64,000 nt of DNA from Hypomyces perniciosus (taxonomy: Eukaryota; Ascomycota; Sordariomycetes; Hypocreales; Hypocreaceae): NCBI GenBank assembly GCA_008477525.1, contig SPDT01000006.1, positions 957,501 to 1,021,500 on the forward strand, in the 5' to 3' direction. Positions 22,405 to 32,473 of the stretch are shown here, in pieces (position 1 is the stretch's first letter; every line of letters begins with the position of its first letter). A program made the translations under genes and the position numbers. The notes beneath the pieces were generated by a model. That model saw nothing but the letters and a program-made list of their open reading frames with translations. It ran no database searches and was not told the DNA's origin.

Positions 22405-23781
22405 TTATTTGGGCTCTTCCTTCAGGCTGTCGCCGCTACTTGACTCGCCTGAGGCGATCTTGGCCTTGTCGCCGGCATTCTTGGTAAACTCCTTCCATAG
22501 AGCAACAATGTCCTCATTGCCCTCATTCTTGTCGACAAGCAGGTTCTTCAGCCACTTGTTCTCGGTCTCTAGCTGGGAGACCTTGCTTTCGAGGGCAGAA
22601 ACCTTCTCGGACATCTCTTTGGCGGACTTTTCAAGAGCCTGCTCGCGCTGCTTCTTCTTTATCCGGAAACGGGCGCTGGCGGCTGTGTTTCGCTTCCGCT
22701 TCTCCTCCTCAGCGGCCACACGGGCGGATTCCTCCGGGTTCATAGGTTCAGACTTTCGCTTCTCCCCAGGCTGGGGACCCGCTTGGTGGAATCGGGCATG
22801 ATGCGCAGGAACCGGGACATGACCGTGGTTAGGCTGCAGCGGTTGGAAGCTCTGCTCCGGGAAGTTGTTCATGTGGGGCGCGGCATAAGTGTTGTTAAAG
22901 TCAGGGAAGCCAAAGTCTATTGCGGAAGGTTGATGGTTAGCACACAAGAAACCCCCAAGTCTCTCACATGCCGTCGCTAAAACATGAATGACAAAAAGGG
23001 GGAATGTGGTAGCAAGGGAATAGTGATGGGATATAGACGGCAATACTCCGTACGGAGGAAGCCATTTCCCCGTAGGGTATGCGCAGCTTTGCATCGAGAT
23101 AACGAATAGTCAAAATCACGAGATATTGCACCATCGCCGCCAATTTGTCAGCTGCATCGGAATTTGTGGGCTGCCCCACACACTCCGCGCAAAGCTGCAT
23201 TCGTCTTTGGACAACTTTGTCGCAGTTGCAGAGGAAGTGAGACAAATAGGAAGCTGGAGACAAGGAGCGGGAGTTGAACGATGTAAGGGCCGTTAGGGGC
23301 GATGCGATTGCGTGCTGTGAATGAATGCACACCGCAGTTGACCGCAAAAGTGATGACATTGCCGACTCCAGATTGCCACGGAGTTGACGGTCTCGGTACA
23401 GCATCATGAGAACAAAAGGCAAAAAATGATAATGAGGAAGAAGGAATCAAATAAAGGCAACCAGGAGAAGTGAATAAAGCCAAAAATAGACTCACCAGAC
23501 ATAAAGTCCAGGTTTGGCATCTCACCGATGACCGAAGGTGCAGCGCTCACGTCCTCAGAGGCCGTACCGCTGCGGGGACCCTTGCCCTCGGGCTTGACAG
23601 GCTGGGCCTGAAAGTCGGTGTTCTGACCCGAGTCGAAATCGAAGAATTGCGTGTTGGTAAAGAGTGACAAATCGTCCTCCATGAAGGTCTCCTCAACAGG
23701 GGTTTCCTGGGGGCTGATGACGTTGAGATCGCGAAGATATTGGGACACGTTAGGACCGTGTCGGCCGCTGTATGTCGACAT
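22405..23781 (-). CDS. metR: bZIP transcription factor, MetR/CYS-3 type (sulfur metabolism)
   Basis: Two minus-strand exons (23781-23496 and 22916-22405) give 265 residues. The N-terminal segment MSTYSGRHGPNVSQYLRDLN, then an acidic MEDDLSLFTNTQFFDFDSG region, resembles fungal MetR/CYS-3 activators. Residues about 168-190 are the basic region (KRKRNTAASARFRIKKKQRE, containing NTAASARFR), followed by a leucine zipper to about 225 (LESKVSQLETENKWLKNLL). The tail is acidic and Ser-rich. Family knowledge: this factor switches on sulfate permease, arylsulfatase and other sulfur-scavenging genes and is inactivated by SCF-Met30/SCON-2 when sulfur is plentiful. The intron of 579 bases is about ten times the local norm. 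The symbol rests on motif recognition; CPC-1 is less likely because its basic region differs. Confidence 0.85.
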
Positions 23782-26700
23782 GATGGGTCCGATTATTCCT
23801 TTTTTTCTTCCTTTTCTTCAAGAGCAATCGCAAGCTTGATTCAGAGTCTGCAGAGAGTTGAAGGTCGATTACGAGGTGTGCTGTGCTGTGGATATCGGTC
23901 GTGATGGGTCGTCAACGTCAACAACAGGCAGGGTCGGCTCAGAAATGGCCCCGCGACTATGCTATGTCGGATGACTGTTGGTGGTGAAAAGTGCAGATCT
24001 CGTCGTCGAGAGAGATTCCGCCTCGATGCCGTCGCCGTCGCAGTCGTGGGAATGGTCGTCGCGAAAGGGCGAAAAGAAGTAGAGCTGAAGGTGAGCGGTG
24101 TTTGTGTGAATGAATGTTGCAGGTTCGCAGTGGGGGGTGAATGAGCTCGGCCTCTGACTCGGCGCGGAGTTTTCCCTCTGGCTGGGCTGGTCAAGTCAAA
24201 ATGCGGTGCATGCAACGTAACCGAGCGCTGGCTAGGCCGAAAGGAACCTGACCTGGCCTGACCTTGCCTGGACGCTTAGGGCCACCCGCTGTGCTGTATA
24301 GTGCTGTGTAGTGCTGCGTACTACGAAGTAGTGCTGCTGCTGCTGAGAAATTAAGGACCCAGGCTGCCCCGCCATTCACACGACAAGCCCACGAAGCGCC
24401 GACCTAGGTCACGCTAGGTGTGGGCGCTATCGTCCAGAATGGCCAGAAAGCCGGTTTGGCACTTGCGCATGAGCAATATCTATGACGGCCAGGAATGTGG
24501 CAAGTTGGCAACTCTCGTGTGTTCTGAGCCCTGAATTGAATTGAATTGACTCGATGCCAAGGTTGCCCGATTTGGCCAACAGAGGGTACAAAATGCGCTC
24601 GTCATTCCGATTCCGACGCCACTCTGCCATGCCAGGCCAGCATTGAGTTGGGAGTCATCAGTCCTATCTGCCAGAGTCGTCCTCAATTGAGTGCTTTAAT
24701 TCGCGCGATAATGCTTGCGGTCTGAATCAATCGCCGCAAACCCTCACCCATCTCCACCCTTGCCCCCTTGCCCCCTTGCCCGTGGGGTCTGTCTGGTGCT
24801 GCTTGGTGCATCAATTTCATTGCCAGGCCAGCCCTAGAGCATGTGCGTGGGGGGGGCCTTTATTCGGGCCATCCATCATTGACCTTGAATCCTTGATCGC
24901 CCATGACATGATCCGCCAATCCATCAGCGGTTGGTTGCCTTGAGGCCCCTCCTTCGTCCGACCCTGCAGGTGATAAGCGAATGAATGAATGAATCAATGC
25001 CCGCTCCACCCCGCAAAGGCGCACAAGACATGTGCCTGTTATGTAGGTACAGGTAGTGGAGTCCAGGTAGTACTACTAATGTATGTATGTATTCCGGTTC
25101 TACTTCGTATACTACTAGTACTATGCACAGTCGACTAGAATTACGCGTACTATTACTCCGTCCTGTGCTTTGGAATCTGTATTTATCTCGCATTTTTACT
25201 CTTTCTTCGCTTCAACAGCGTTGAGGTCAGAGCACAACATCCACAGTGTACAATGTCACTGCAGTGTGGGGGATACTACTACAGAGTACTCCGTACTAAC
25301 CAACCAGTCAGATTGCCACAAAACTAATCAGCCTCGGGCGTGGGGGAGTCCGAAAATCCATCGGCGTTAATTTCGCATCAAGCCGGAGCCGTTACCTGTT
25401 TTCGGTTCGTTCATCGTCTTAAAAACCACTGTGGCTGTGATGGATTTTCAACACTCGCCACACACTTCCTGTTGGTGACTTTTTTATTTATTTGTCGGTT
25501 ACCGAGATATGCTTGATGTAACCTGAAGCAAGGAATTCCCTGCACGCAAAGCAACACTATCTGCAAGGCAATATCCGGCTGCCATCTTTGGAGTTCCGGT
25601 GCAGGTCGCTGTGCCTTTCGCAAGGCCATTAATAAGTACCAGCAAACTTAAGAAAACCCATGGTCTGCCTTGAGGGAAGAGCCATTCGAAAGGCCGGCGA
25701 ATAGTAATCGGAACCATGAACTGTTTTGTATTCGAGAAGGCACGAGACTCAATCCCCAACATACCTAGGTGTGTGTACTCCGTATGTATAACCGCTTTCA
25801 TGGGTTTAAAAGACTCGTCCAAGATCGGGAAATGTCAATCAGAAATTCCCGCGCCGTCATGCCGGCCACATTCTTGCTATATTGACAAGGGTGATGGGTT
25901 ATCATCATCCCATCTGACCCTGGCTGGGCTGCAGCCTCATCCTTGGCAGTAATCCCTAGTAGACATGGAGGCAACCTATGAGTTCGAGCTGCAGCGATGG
26001 CGCAATCGCGGCATACATACTACCAGCACGGGGAGGGGTTCGTCCTCGGGTACGAAAGGCATATTGTGCGGAGCAAGCCACGGTAGCCTTGTAACGATCA
26101 TGAACTCTGTTCATTCATGTAGTATCAGCATCTTCAACGGGCAGTTCTTGCGGCGCTTCCCGAAAGAGGAAGAGACCCAAGATGTCTGGAGAACCAGGAC
26201 TTCAACAAGACCAGACCATGCCAGCGATGTGCTGATCCTCTGAGATTTTAAACCGACAGTCTTGTTGTAGTATCTAATAAGAATTTATTTCTAGTCAATT
26301 TATGCCATATTCAGAAACCCAACAATTGGAAGCGCATTAATAATGGCATTGTCACCAGAAAGATCCTGTAATGACTTTATCTGTATCACCAACACTCGGC
26401 TGGATGATACTGCTCTGCAACACTACTACCCCAAATCCATCGGCCCGGGTGAGTTCCAAGTAGTTCTTGGTGTCTGTAAAGTGAATACGGAAGCTCAATG
26501 CAGAGATGTAATGCCCTTCATGCGCACCACAGTTTTGCTGTAATCTATGTTTCAGCCCCTTGTCGTAAAACGCTTGATGTTGAGCCGCTCACGGAAAGAC
26601 GATACTTGGCGGCAGCATGAAATAGCTTGAAATGAAATCCACGGGGAATATTCCTTCGTCTGTTCTTTTTGGCCTTTTTATATGTAACGTCCTCTCCCTC

Positions 26701-26908
26701 GTCTTACCTTGGTTCCCCTCCTCGAGTTTTGGCGTCGCAATTCCTAATCATACAATTATGTTGTGACAATGAGTCGCAAAATGTTTTGTTGCAAATCCAA
26801 AGGTTTGTTGCAGATGGGATTCTTTGCACGGGGATTCCCTTTTCCCTGCAGCCTTTCTTATCCCATGGAATAGAAAAATGCACTGACATTCTGAAATAGA
26901 GCCGAAAG
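23782..26908. other. Gene-poor stretch, metR promoter side
   Basis: About 3.1 kb with no gene I can support. Small open frames at 23841-24215 (minus), 25965-26243 (plus) and 26343-26543 (plus) show no family. The stretch includes palindromic copies near 24315 and 25285 and CCCCCTTG repeats near 24765. The last few hundred bases may contain an unresolved first exon of the bZIP gene at 26909. Confidence 0.45.
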
Positions 26909-28095
26909 ATGACAACGCGGAGAAGCGACGGGGTCAGATACGGCGAGCTCAACAGCAAGTGTCCATATATATGTTCCAGCGGCGGTCGCTAACCGTTCTG
27001 GAATAGCCATTACCGAGCGCGCAAGAACATATACACAAAGTGTCTTGAGGTGGAACTAGCAAGGTCCCGAAAGAATGAAGCGGCACTGATGTCCGAGACC
27101 CAAAACCTGCGAAATACGGTCCAGAGGCTTACTGGACTATTGTCCCAACACAATATAGCTATCGCGGCCGATTCGAGGAATGATGACGGGCAGGGCAGGT
27201 CAGGTCGGAGGCCAGTCTCCGTGATAACGAGCCCTATTACTCCAACAAATCAAGTTGGACTTCCAGAAAGGAGGAAAAATCCAGCTTCTACAGCTTCAGG
27301 AAACCGTCGGGGAGGCAGTGGTGAACCTGTGGAGACTGGAACTACTCAGCAATTGGTGTCCCCGACGATGGCTTCCCCAAGCCGGCCAACAAACTACAGT
27401 TCTACTGAGGACCGAGCAAATCGTCGTAAGCAACGATACTTTGGAGGTCATCCTGTCGAGGGCTTAGTTCCACATTCGAGATTTTCAAGGGCCTTTGTGC
27501 CTGTGACTTCTACCCCTAGCAGCCCTCGGATATGTGAACTTGATCAAGTCACGGTTGGTATGGAGTTTATACTGAGGTACGTTACCATGCCTTGCCTTAA
27601 CATCGGAAAAGCAACACGGCTAATCAATGTCCACTCCGAAGACTAGAAAGACACTGTTTGAGACACATGGCTGGAAATCCGCATACACCTCAGGAGCCGA
27701 ACGGCCATACCTTGACTACCACGGCGGCGCTTCAAGTTTTCTTGCCTCAATCTTCTTCAGATTCAAGAGGGCCCGTGACACCATCATTCCGAGATGCACC
27801 TGAATTTATACTCAATCGTTTGCTCTTCACCCTCACACCAGACGTGTGCTCGAAAGGCGAGTTCATGCCAATCCAGGTGTGGAACTACATCCGGTGTCAT
27901 CCACAATTTAGCAACTTCGAGATACGAGAATTGCAGACGCTGACAGAGAAAATACAAGAGAAAGTCAAATGTTTCGGGTATGTGAAGGAGGTATCTGCTT
28001 TCCTTTGTTCCGGAAGCAAAAAGCTAAGTGTGACTGCAGATTTGGCCCAGTTGTTCAAGTGTTGGACCTTGAGGCAGCAGTATATGAGACAATGA
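26909..28095 (+). CDS. bZIP transcription factor with a DUF3425-like C-terminus; 5' end uncertain
   Basis: Model with canonical splicing: exons 26909-26958, 27007-27576, 27642-28095, giving 357 residues. Exon 2 opens with HYRARKNIYTKCLEVELAR and a heptad region to about QRLTGLLSQHNI: the end of a basic region and a zipper. A Pro/Ser/Thr-rich middle precedes VTVGMEFILRLERHCLRHM (across intron 2), PNGHTLTTTAALQVF and FMPIQVWNYI, the pattern of fungal bZIPs with a DUF3425 tail. Another frame of exon 1 reads EKRRGQIRRAQQ, a far better basic region. It joins exon 2 in frame only through a GC-AG intron (26955-27006), and no start was found for it. The gene may therefore begin in an unrecognised upstream exon, or be decaying. 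The downstream 320 residues are well supported; the start is not. Confidence 0.65.
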
Positions 28096-28689
28096 TGATC
28101 GGAAGGGCATTCTGACACCGCTCGGAGACCCTCCTTGCTTCAATGGCATGAAAGCCTGCGCTTGGCTTGTCGCCTTGTCATGCTAATGCATGATTCCTGG
28201 CCAAGCTGCAAGGCGGTTGTATCCAGGAACAAGAATCGGGTCCGCAGACGCCTCGACCGCTCCAGCTTGAACTCCAACGCCACATTTGCTGAAGAGCGCC
28301 TCCTTAACAGCTCTGGCTGCTGGAACAACCGTGGCGTTTGCTGTGTCACATATGCACACCTGCGACTTGCGAGCCCCGACTCATTACGAAATGTTTGGGA
28401 TAGAGGCCAAAGCCCAGTCTGCGCAGTTCGGAGTACGAGATGGCTTGGCACGTGCTATAATCGCTGACTAAGCAACCACTTTTCGGGTGAATCATGCTTC
28501 GACCACCATAACGACGCGTCTCACTGGGATCAGATCGCGTCTTCTCCGAACTTGGCGGGGCAGCCTGCTTATGATATATCGCATGACTTACTGCATCAGC
28601 CTCGTCACAACAGCCATGTAGAAGGGTTCTATATACGACCTGCTTGCTGCGTTCAATATCCCAGGGATCTTTCTCACTGGGCTGCCACA
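28096..28689. other. Intergenic before Chl4
   Basis: No gene recognised. The frame of the next gene is open back to 28552 without a family match; its conserved start is at 28690. Confidence 0.45.
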
Positions 28690-30216
28690 ATGGCGCGCTT
28701 CTCAATACCAACCACGGCGAGATTGCCGTCTTCTCTGCGTGTGGACTCCTCCAATCCGGCCATCACCAAGAGTCTAAGTCGACTATCTCGTGAAGCGCTT
28801 ATTTCACTCGCCATTGATTGGCTTGATGAGGATTCTGTTTCCAACGCGATCCCCTACCTTGATAGGAGGGGCTCTGATGATGATGACGAAGAAGAAGATC
28901 CCGATGATTTGTACCCGCCGTGCAAATCTCCCCGGGAGTTGCAGCAGCTGTATGTCGATATGCAACAGCAGAAAGGATCCAAACGCGACGTAGTCAGTCG
29001 GATAGTTGAGGGGGATTGGAGGCATGGACTGTCCTTATATCAACTTGCCACAGTTGATTTTTACCATCTGGACGAACACCCTGCCTCTCAAAGGTGGACC
29101 GCCTATAAGATCCTGCCTCTGAAGCCACCAACAAAGGATGCCGACGAAGAAGTCCCTCGCGTTGATGACAAGGCATTGACGGTGCCACGATTTCATCCTT
29201 CAACGTTTCTCCAGAACCTGCAGGACCAGGTTTTACCCGACGTCAAAGCTCATTACCACTTTTATCGACTAAAAGACTTTCCAGTACTCTTGCTACGGAT
29301 ATTTGCCATTGAGTCCCCGTACAATAGTAGTTTGGCCTTATCTGGCCTCGATAGCAGTGGAAGCGCTGCCAACTTTACCTCATCTCGGACGGTTTACCTT
29401 GCCTTTCCGGACGGTTCTGTTCACTTATACATCACCAAGTCTCAAGCTACTGGCCCCGTCGCTGTTGGCGAATCCAAGAGCCTGGAGAGATCAATCATCA
29501 ATGGCGTGCCTAAAGCTCTATCTCGTCCCAGAGAGCGGTATACACTGAAGCCAACCAGCCTCACAAGTAGAAACTTGGAGGCACTTCTAGATCAAAGGGG
29601 TCCTGGGCGAGGAAATGCGGCTGGTGGCGGCTGGAGTATATACACCAACGAGAAGAACAAGAAGTCACCATTAGATACAGTTCTACCCACTCCACCACTT
29701 TCAAGAGAACCATCACTTTCTGATAACAATCGAAAGAGACAAATACCCTTAGACGAGGACCAGCGTGCGGCTAAACGAGCCAAGCTTATTGCGAAAGCGC
29801 GATTTGGTGATTCGGGCATCGTATCGGATGGCAAGGGGGTTGAGAGAGTCGATGTTCTTCTGGAAGACCCCTTTCCAACATCAGACACACGTGAGGAACA
29901 TGGTTTAGATGCTGAGCCAGATGCCGCCAACAGGAAGTCTGCTGGTGGACGAAGAAAGACGATTGACGCCGCGATTCGTCAATCGACCGACGACGATAAC
30001 GAAGAACCTGGGGCCCCAGATGACCCCTCACAATGGCGGCCTACGGTTAGGATTACTTTTCGAGGGCCTCATGTTTTCGCCGGTATTCGACAGCTTGTCG
30101 AAGCTGGCATCATCGACGGCGAGCGTATGCCAGGCTGGATGACCGGAGAGGAGGGTGTAACAATGGGCGTGGTGAGACATGGTCGAATACGGGGTAATAA
30201 GGGATCAGGAATATGA
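28690..30216 (+). CDS. chl4: Kinetochore protein Chl4/Mis15 (CENP-N family)
   Basis: Single exon of 508 residues from ATG 28690, in context CACAATGGC. The N-terminal half carries the CENP-N/Chl4 pattern: LSRLSREALISLAIDWLDE, a DDDDEEEDPDDLYPP insert, SPRELQQLYVDMQ, SKRDVVSRIVEGDWRHGLSLYQLA and QRWTAYKIL. A second conserved block at about 200-300 (FLQNLQDQVLPDVKAHYHFYRL and VYLAFPDGSVHLYI) precedes a Ser/Arg-rich linker with KRAKLIAKARFG. The end is VRITFRGPHVFAGIRQLVEAGII, the short motif expected for the Iml3/CENP-L partner interface. In fungi Chl4 sits in the constitutive centromere-associated network with Iml3 and supports chromosome segregation. A 46-residue upstream extension is open but unconserved in style and is not used. 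It is convergent with TatD, with 78 bases between stops. Confidence 0.9.
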   Translation: MARFSIPTTARLPSSLRVDSSNPAITKSLSRLSREALISLAIDWLDEDSVSNAIPYLDRRGSDDDDEEEDPDDLYPPCKSPRELQQLYVDMQQQKGSKRDVVSRIVEGDWRHGLSLYQLATVDFYHLDEHPASQRWTAYKILPLKPPTKDADEEVPRVDDKALTVPRFHPSTFLQNLQDQVLPDVKAHYHFYRLKDFPVLLLRIFAIESPYNSSLALSGLDSSGSAANFTSSRTVYLAFPDGSVHLYITKSQATGPVAVGESKSLERSIINGVPKALSRPRERYTLKPTSLTSRNLEALLDQRGPGRGNAAGGGWSIYTNEKNKKSPLDTVLPTPPLSREPSLSDNNRKRQIPLDEDQRAAKRAKLIAKARFGDSGIVSDGKGVERVDVLLEDPFPTSDTREEHGLDAEPDAANRKSAGGRRKTIDAAIRQSTDDDNEEPGAPDDPSQWRPTVRITFRGPHVFAGIRQLVEAGIIDGERMPGWMTGEEGVTMGVVRHGRIRGNKGSGI

Positions 30217-30294
30217 ACCTCAATTCTCCATTTTGGATACTCTGTATATCTAATGTTCTACGGTTGATACCCCATGATGCAACGATATATGACT

Positions 30295-31694
30295 CTAATT
30301 TTCCTCCCCGAGTCCAAACACCTTTACAGTGTTCTTCCAAGATGCCTCGCATAACTCTTCGATGCTTACCCCTTTGATGGCCGCCACGATCTTGGCAACT
30401 CGCTCGATGGTGCAAGGCTCATTGCGGCCTTTAACCATTACCCCCTCTTGCCACTGCTCCTTCTTCACTATCCTGAACCGGTTCGGCACGTCGGGCTCCT
30501 TCTTCTGATTCTTCTGCTTCTTTGGTCGCTTTCCTTGCTGCTGCGTTGGCTCGGCAGCTGGTTGAGGCTCTCCGTTGGTTACCGGCTGCTCCGCCTCGGG
30601 CTTCTTCTCAATCAGGTACTTATACCCTTCATGGCTAGGTCGTACTTCACACCAAGGTCCGTCCGTCTCGAGCATGATTCTGTCGAGGGAAACCTCCTTG
30701 ACCATGGCGCAATTCTCTGCTGTTTTAAGACTGCAGCCGTTGACGCCGATATAAAGGCCCAGATCCATGAGTTCCTTCATCTCCTCGATGGTGCCTGTGA
30801 AGCTGTGCACGACGCCGCCCTTTTCCAACTTCTCTAGTTTTTCGCCAAAGGCAGCCTTCATCAGGGTTACAAAGTCCCGATGTGCTGCTCTGGAGTGAAG
30901 GAATAGGGGTAGCTGGGGTTGCAGGGAGACTGCGACTTTTAGCTGCTCCTCGAAGGAGTGCAGTTGGATGGCTTTGTTGCAAAAGTGAAAACGGTCATAG
31001 TCGAGGCCGAACTCTCCCATGGCCATGAGGTGCTGCTCGCCAGAGGACCTAGCCTCGGCTAGCAAAGTCGTAAGTTCGGCGAGCACCTTGGCCGACTGTT
31101 CGGGATCCGGTTCGGCATTCTCATCCTGAACTGGCTCCGAGTCGCCAGGTTCACAAGGAGCTGTGTGTTCTTCATGTTTCGAATGGCCGTTTTTGCCGAA
31201 TATCGAGCTGCTGCATGGATGAATGCCAGCAGTTGCGAAACATGTCCCAGCTACGGATGTGAGGTAAGTGTGTGTTCAGTTTCGCGAGAGAAGGGCTTAC
31301 CAACGAAATTCCTTTGCTAGTTCAAGTCCATCGCGAGAGCTCTTGAAGTCTGAACCCGTTATCATGAGCTTGGTGCAGCCTACTTCTTTAGCCCGGCCAA
31401 TGACACTTTTGAGGTCATCGGGATGTCGTTGGACACCGTGATATTTGCCCCTGAAAATAGGATCCGCCAAGTTGATTCCAATCTACAAGACGGGGTCTAC
31501 GTATCAGTAATCCATTTTTTTCTATATTTTTTGTAAATGGGATCAATTACATCGATGTATCTGGGGGAATAGGTAGCTGGGGCCGGCTCTGGGCCGGGCT
31601 GGGCACCCATGGTTGAAAAGGTGGAGAGTCGAGAGACAAGGGCAGTGGAATAAAAAGGCAGTTGATGCTGAAATCGCCTCAAAATCATAGACAT
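30295..31694 (-). CDS. TatD-family metal-dependent DNase, possible mitochondrial leader
   Basis: Three minus-strand exons (31694-31551, 31482-31305, 31250-30295) give 425 residues. TatD motifs in order: YIDIGINLADP (first metal ligands would be Asp or His in this strand), GSDFKSS, EFPGTCFATAGIHPC, MGEFGLDYDR (Glu and Asp), LPLFLHSRAAH, VVHSFTGT and MLETDGPW (catalytic Asp). The second donor reads GTTGGT, chosen because it restores the conserved FPGTCFATAG. The first 28 residues (MSMILRRFQHQLPF onward) are basic and hydrophobic, like a mitochondrial presequence; an internal ATG at 31610 would give a version without it. A Pro/Gln/Lys-rich insert of about 40 residues follows the catalytic Asp. 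Family role: 3'-5' exonuclease/endonuclease in DNA quality control or apoptosis-like degradation. Confidence 0.9.
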
Positions 31695-32473
31695 CTATAT
31701 GCAGCAGTATGGTATAACATAGACGACTTCCCCTGGACTAGCCAGCTTTGTCTCAACAATTGTGTCGTTATCTCAGCGAATTTCAAGATGACTCCCATGG
31801 TATCTATGGAGTAGGCTAAGAGATGGTAGAATTCGCCGACTATTTGCCGGCTTAGAAATGCTTAGTGAACGCACGTGATCTCGCGCCGCCTGTCTACCAC
31901 GCATTGGCCACACCCACGTACAAGGATACGCGACACCATCTGTGTTTAGGATGGGAGAATTCACGCATTATTGGTTGATTCGTGAATTTGTAGGTCCGAT
32001 TTGGCTGAGGGAACTCGAACAAAGTACCTACCGACGGAGCCTTGGCGGTGCATTCGGTGCGTACATCGTACTCGCCCTTGATAGGACACTGTCCTCGTAT
32101 GTACGAAGTACGTGTACTCCGTACGGAGTACGGAGTAATGCAGGTGGCGCGGGGCAAGTTTAATGGGTTTGGAACGTCCCGCTATTGTGAGTCGCGCTAA
32201 AGCGTTGGTGTCGCGCGTCCTCTGTACTGGAGACGCGACCTAGATAAAACCTCTTCCCACCATCCCGGAACACATCTCTTCCTTTTCTTCCGCACAAACC
32301 ATCCCAAAGGCATCGATTCACCTCGAACGCCCTTCGAGCTCTTTTCGATTCTGATAGTTGGTTGCCTGTGTCCTGGTCGATACCTGCAGCATCGAGAGAC
32401 TTGAAGAAATTCTGCTCCGCTCTTGTCAAATTTTCCAATTCTCCGTTCCAGGACTCTGTCCAACGCCGCCACC
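31695..32473. other. Divergent promoter region, TatD and ribonucleotide reductase
   Basis: About 780 bases between two start codons facing away from each other. It contains ACGCGACC- and ACGCGT-like sites at about 32231 and 32567 of the kind expected near an S-phase gene, but only as weak matches. A perfect 18-base palindrome lies at 32114-32131. No gene. Confidence 0.5.
32114..32131. repeat. Perfect 18-base palindrome
   Basis: GTACTCCGTACGGAGTAC is its own reverse complement and is flanked by further GTACGAAGTAC and CGGAGTA units at 32100-32136. It is the longest perfect member of the intergenic palindrome family found across the window. Confidence 0.9.

Noticed and set aside
25965..26543. 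Two small plus-strand frames (92 and 66 codons)
   Set aside because: No recognised domain, no splice partner found, isolated in gene-poor DNA; cannot be supported as genes.
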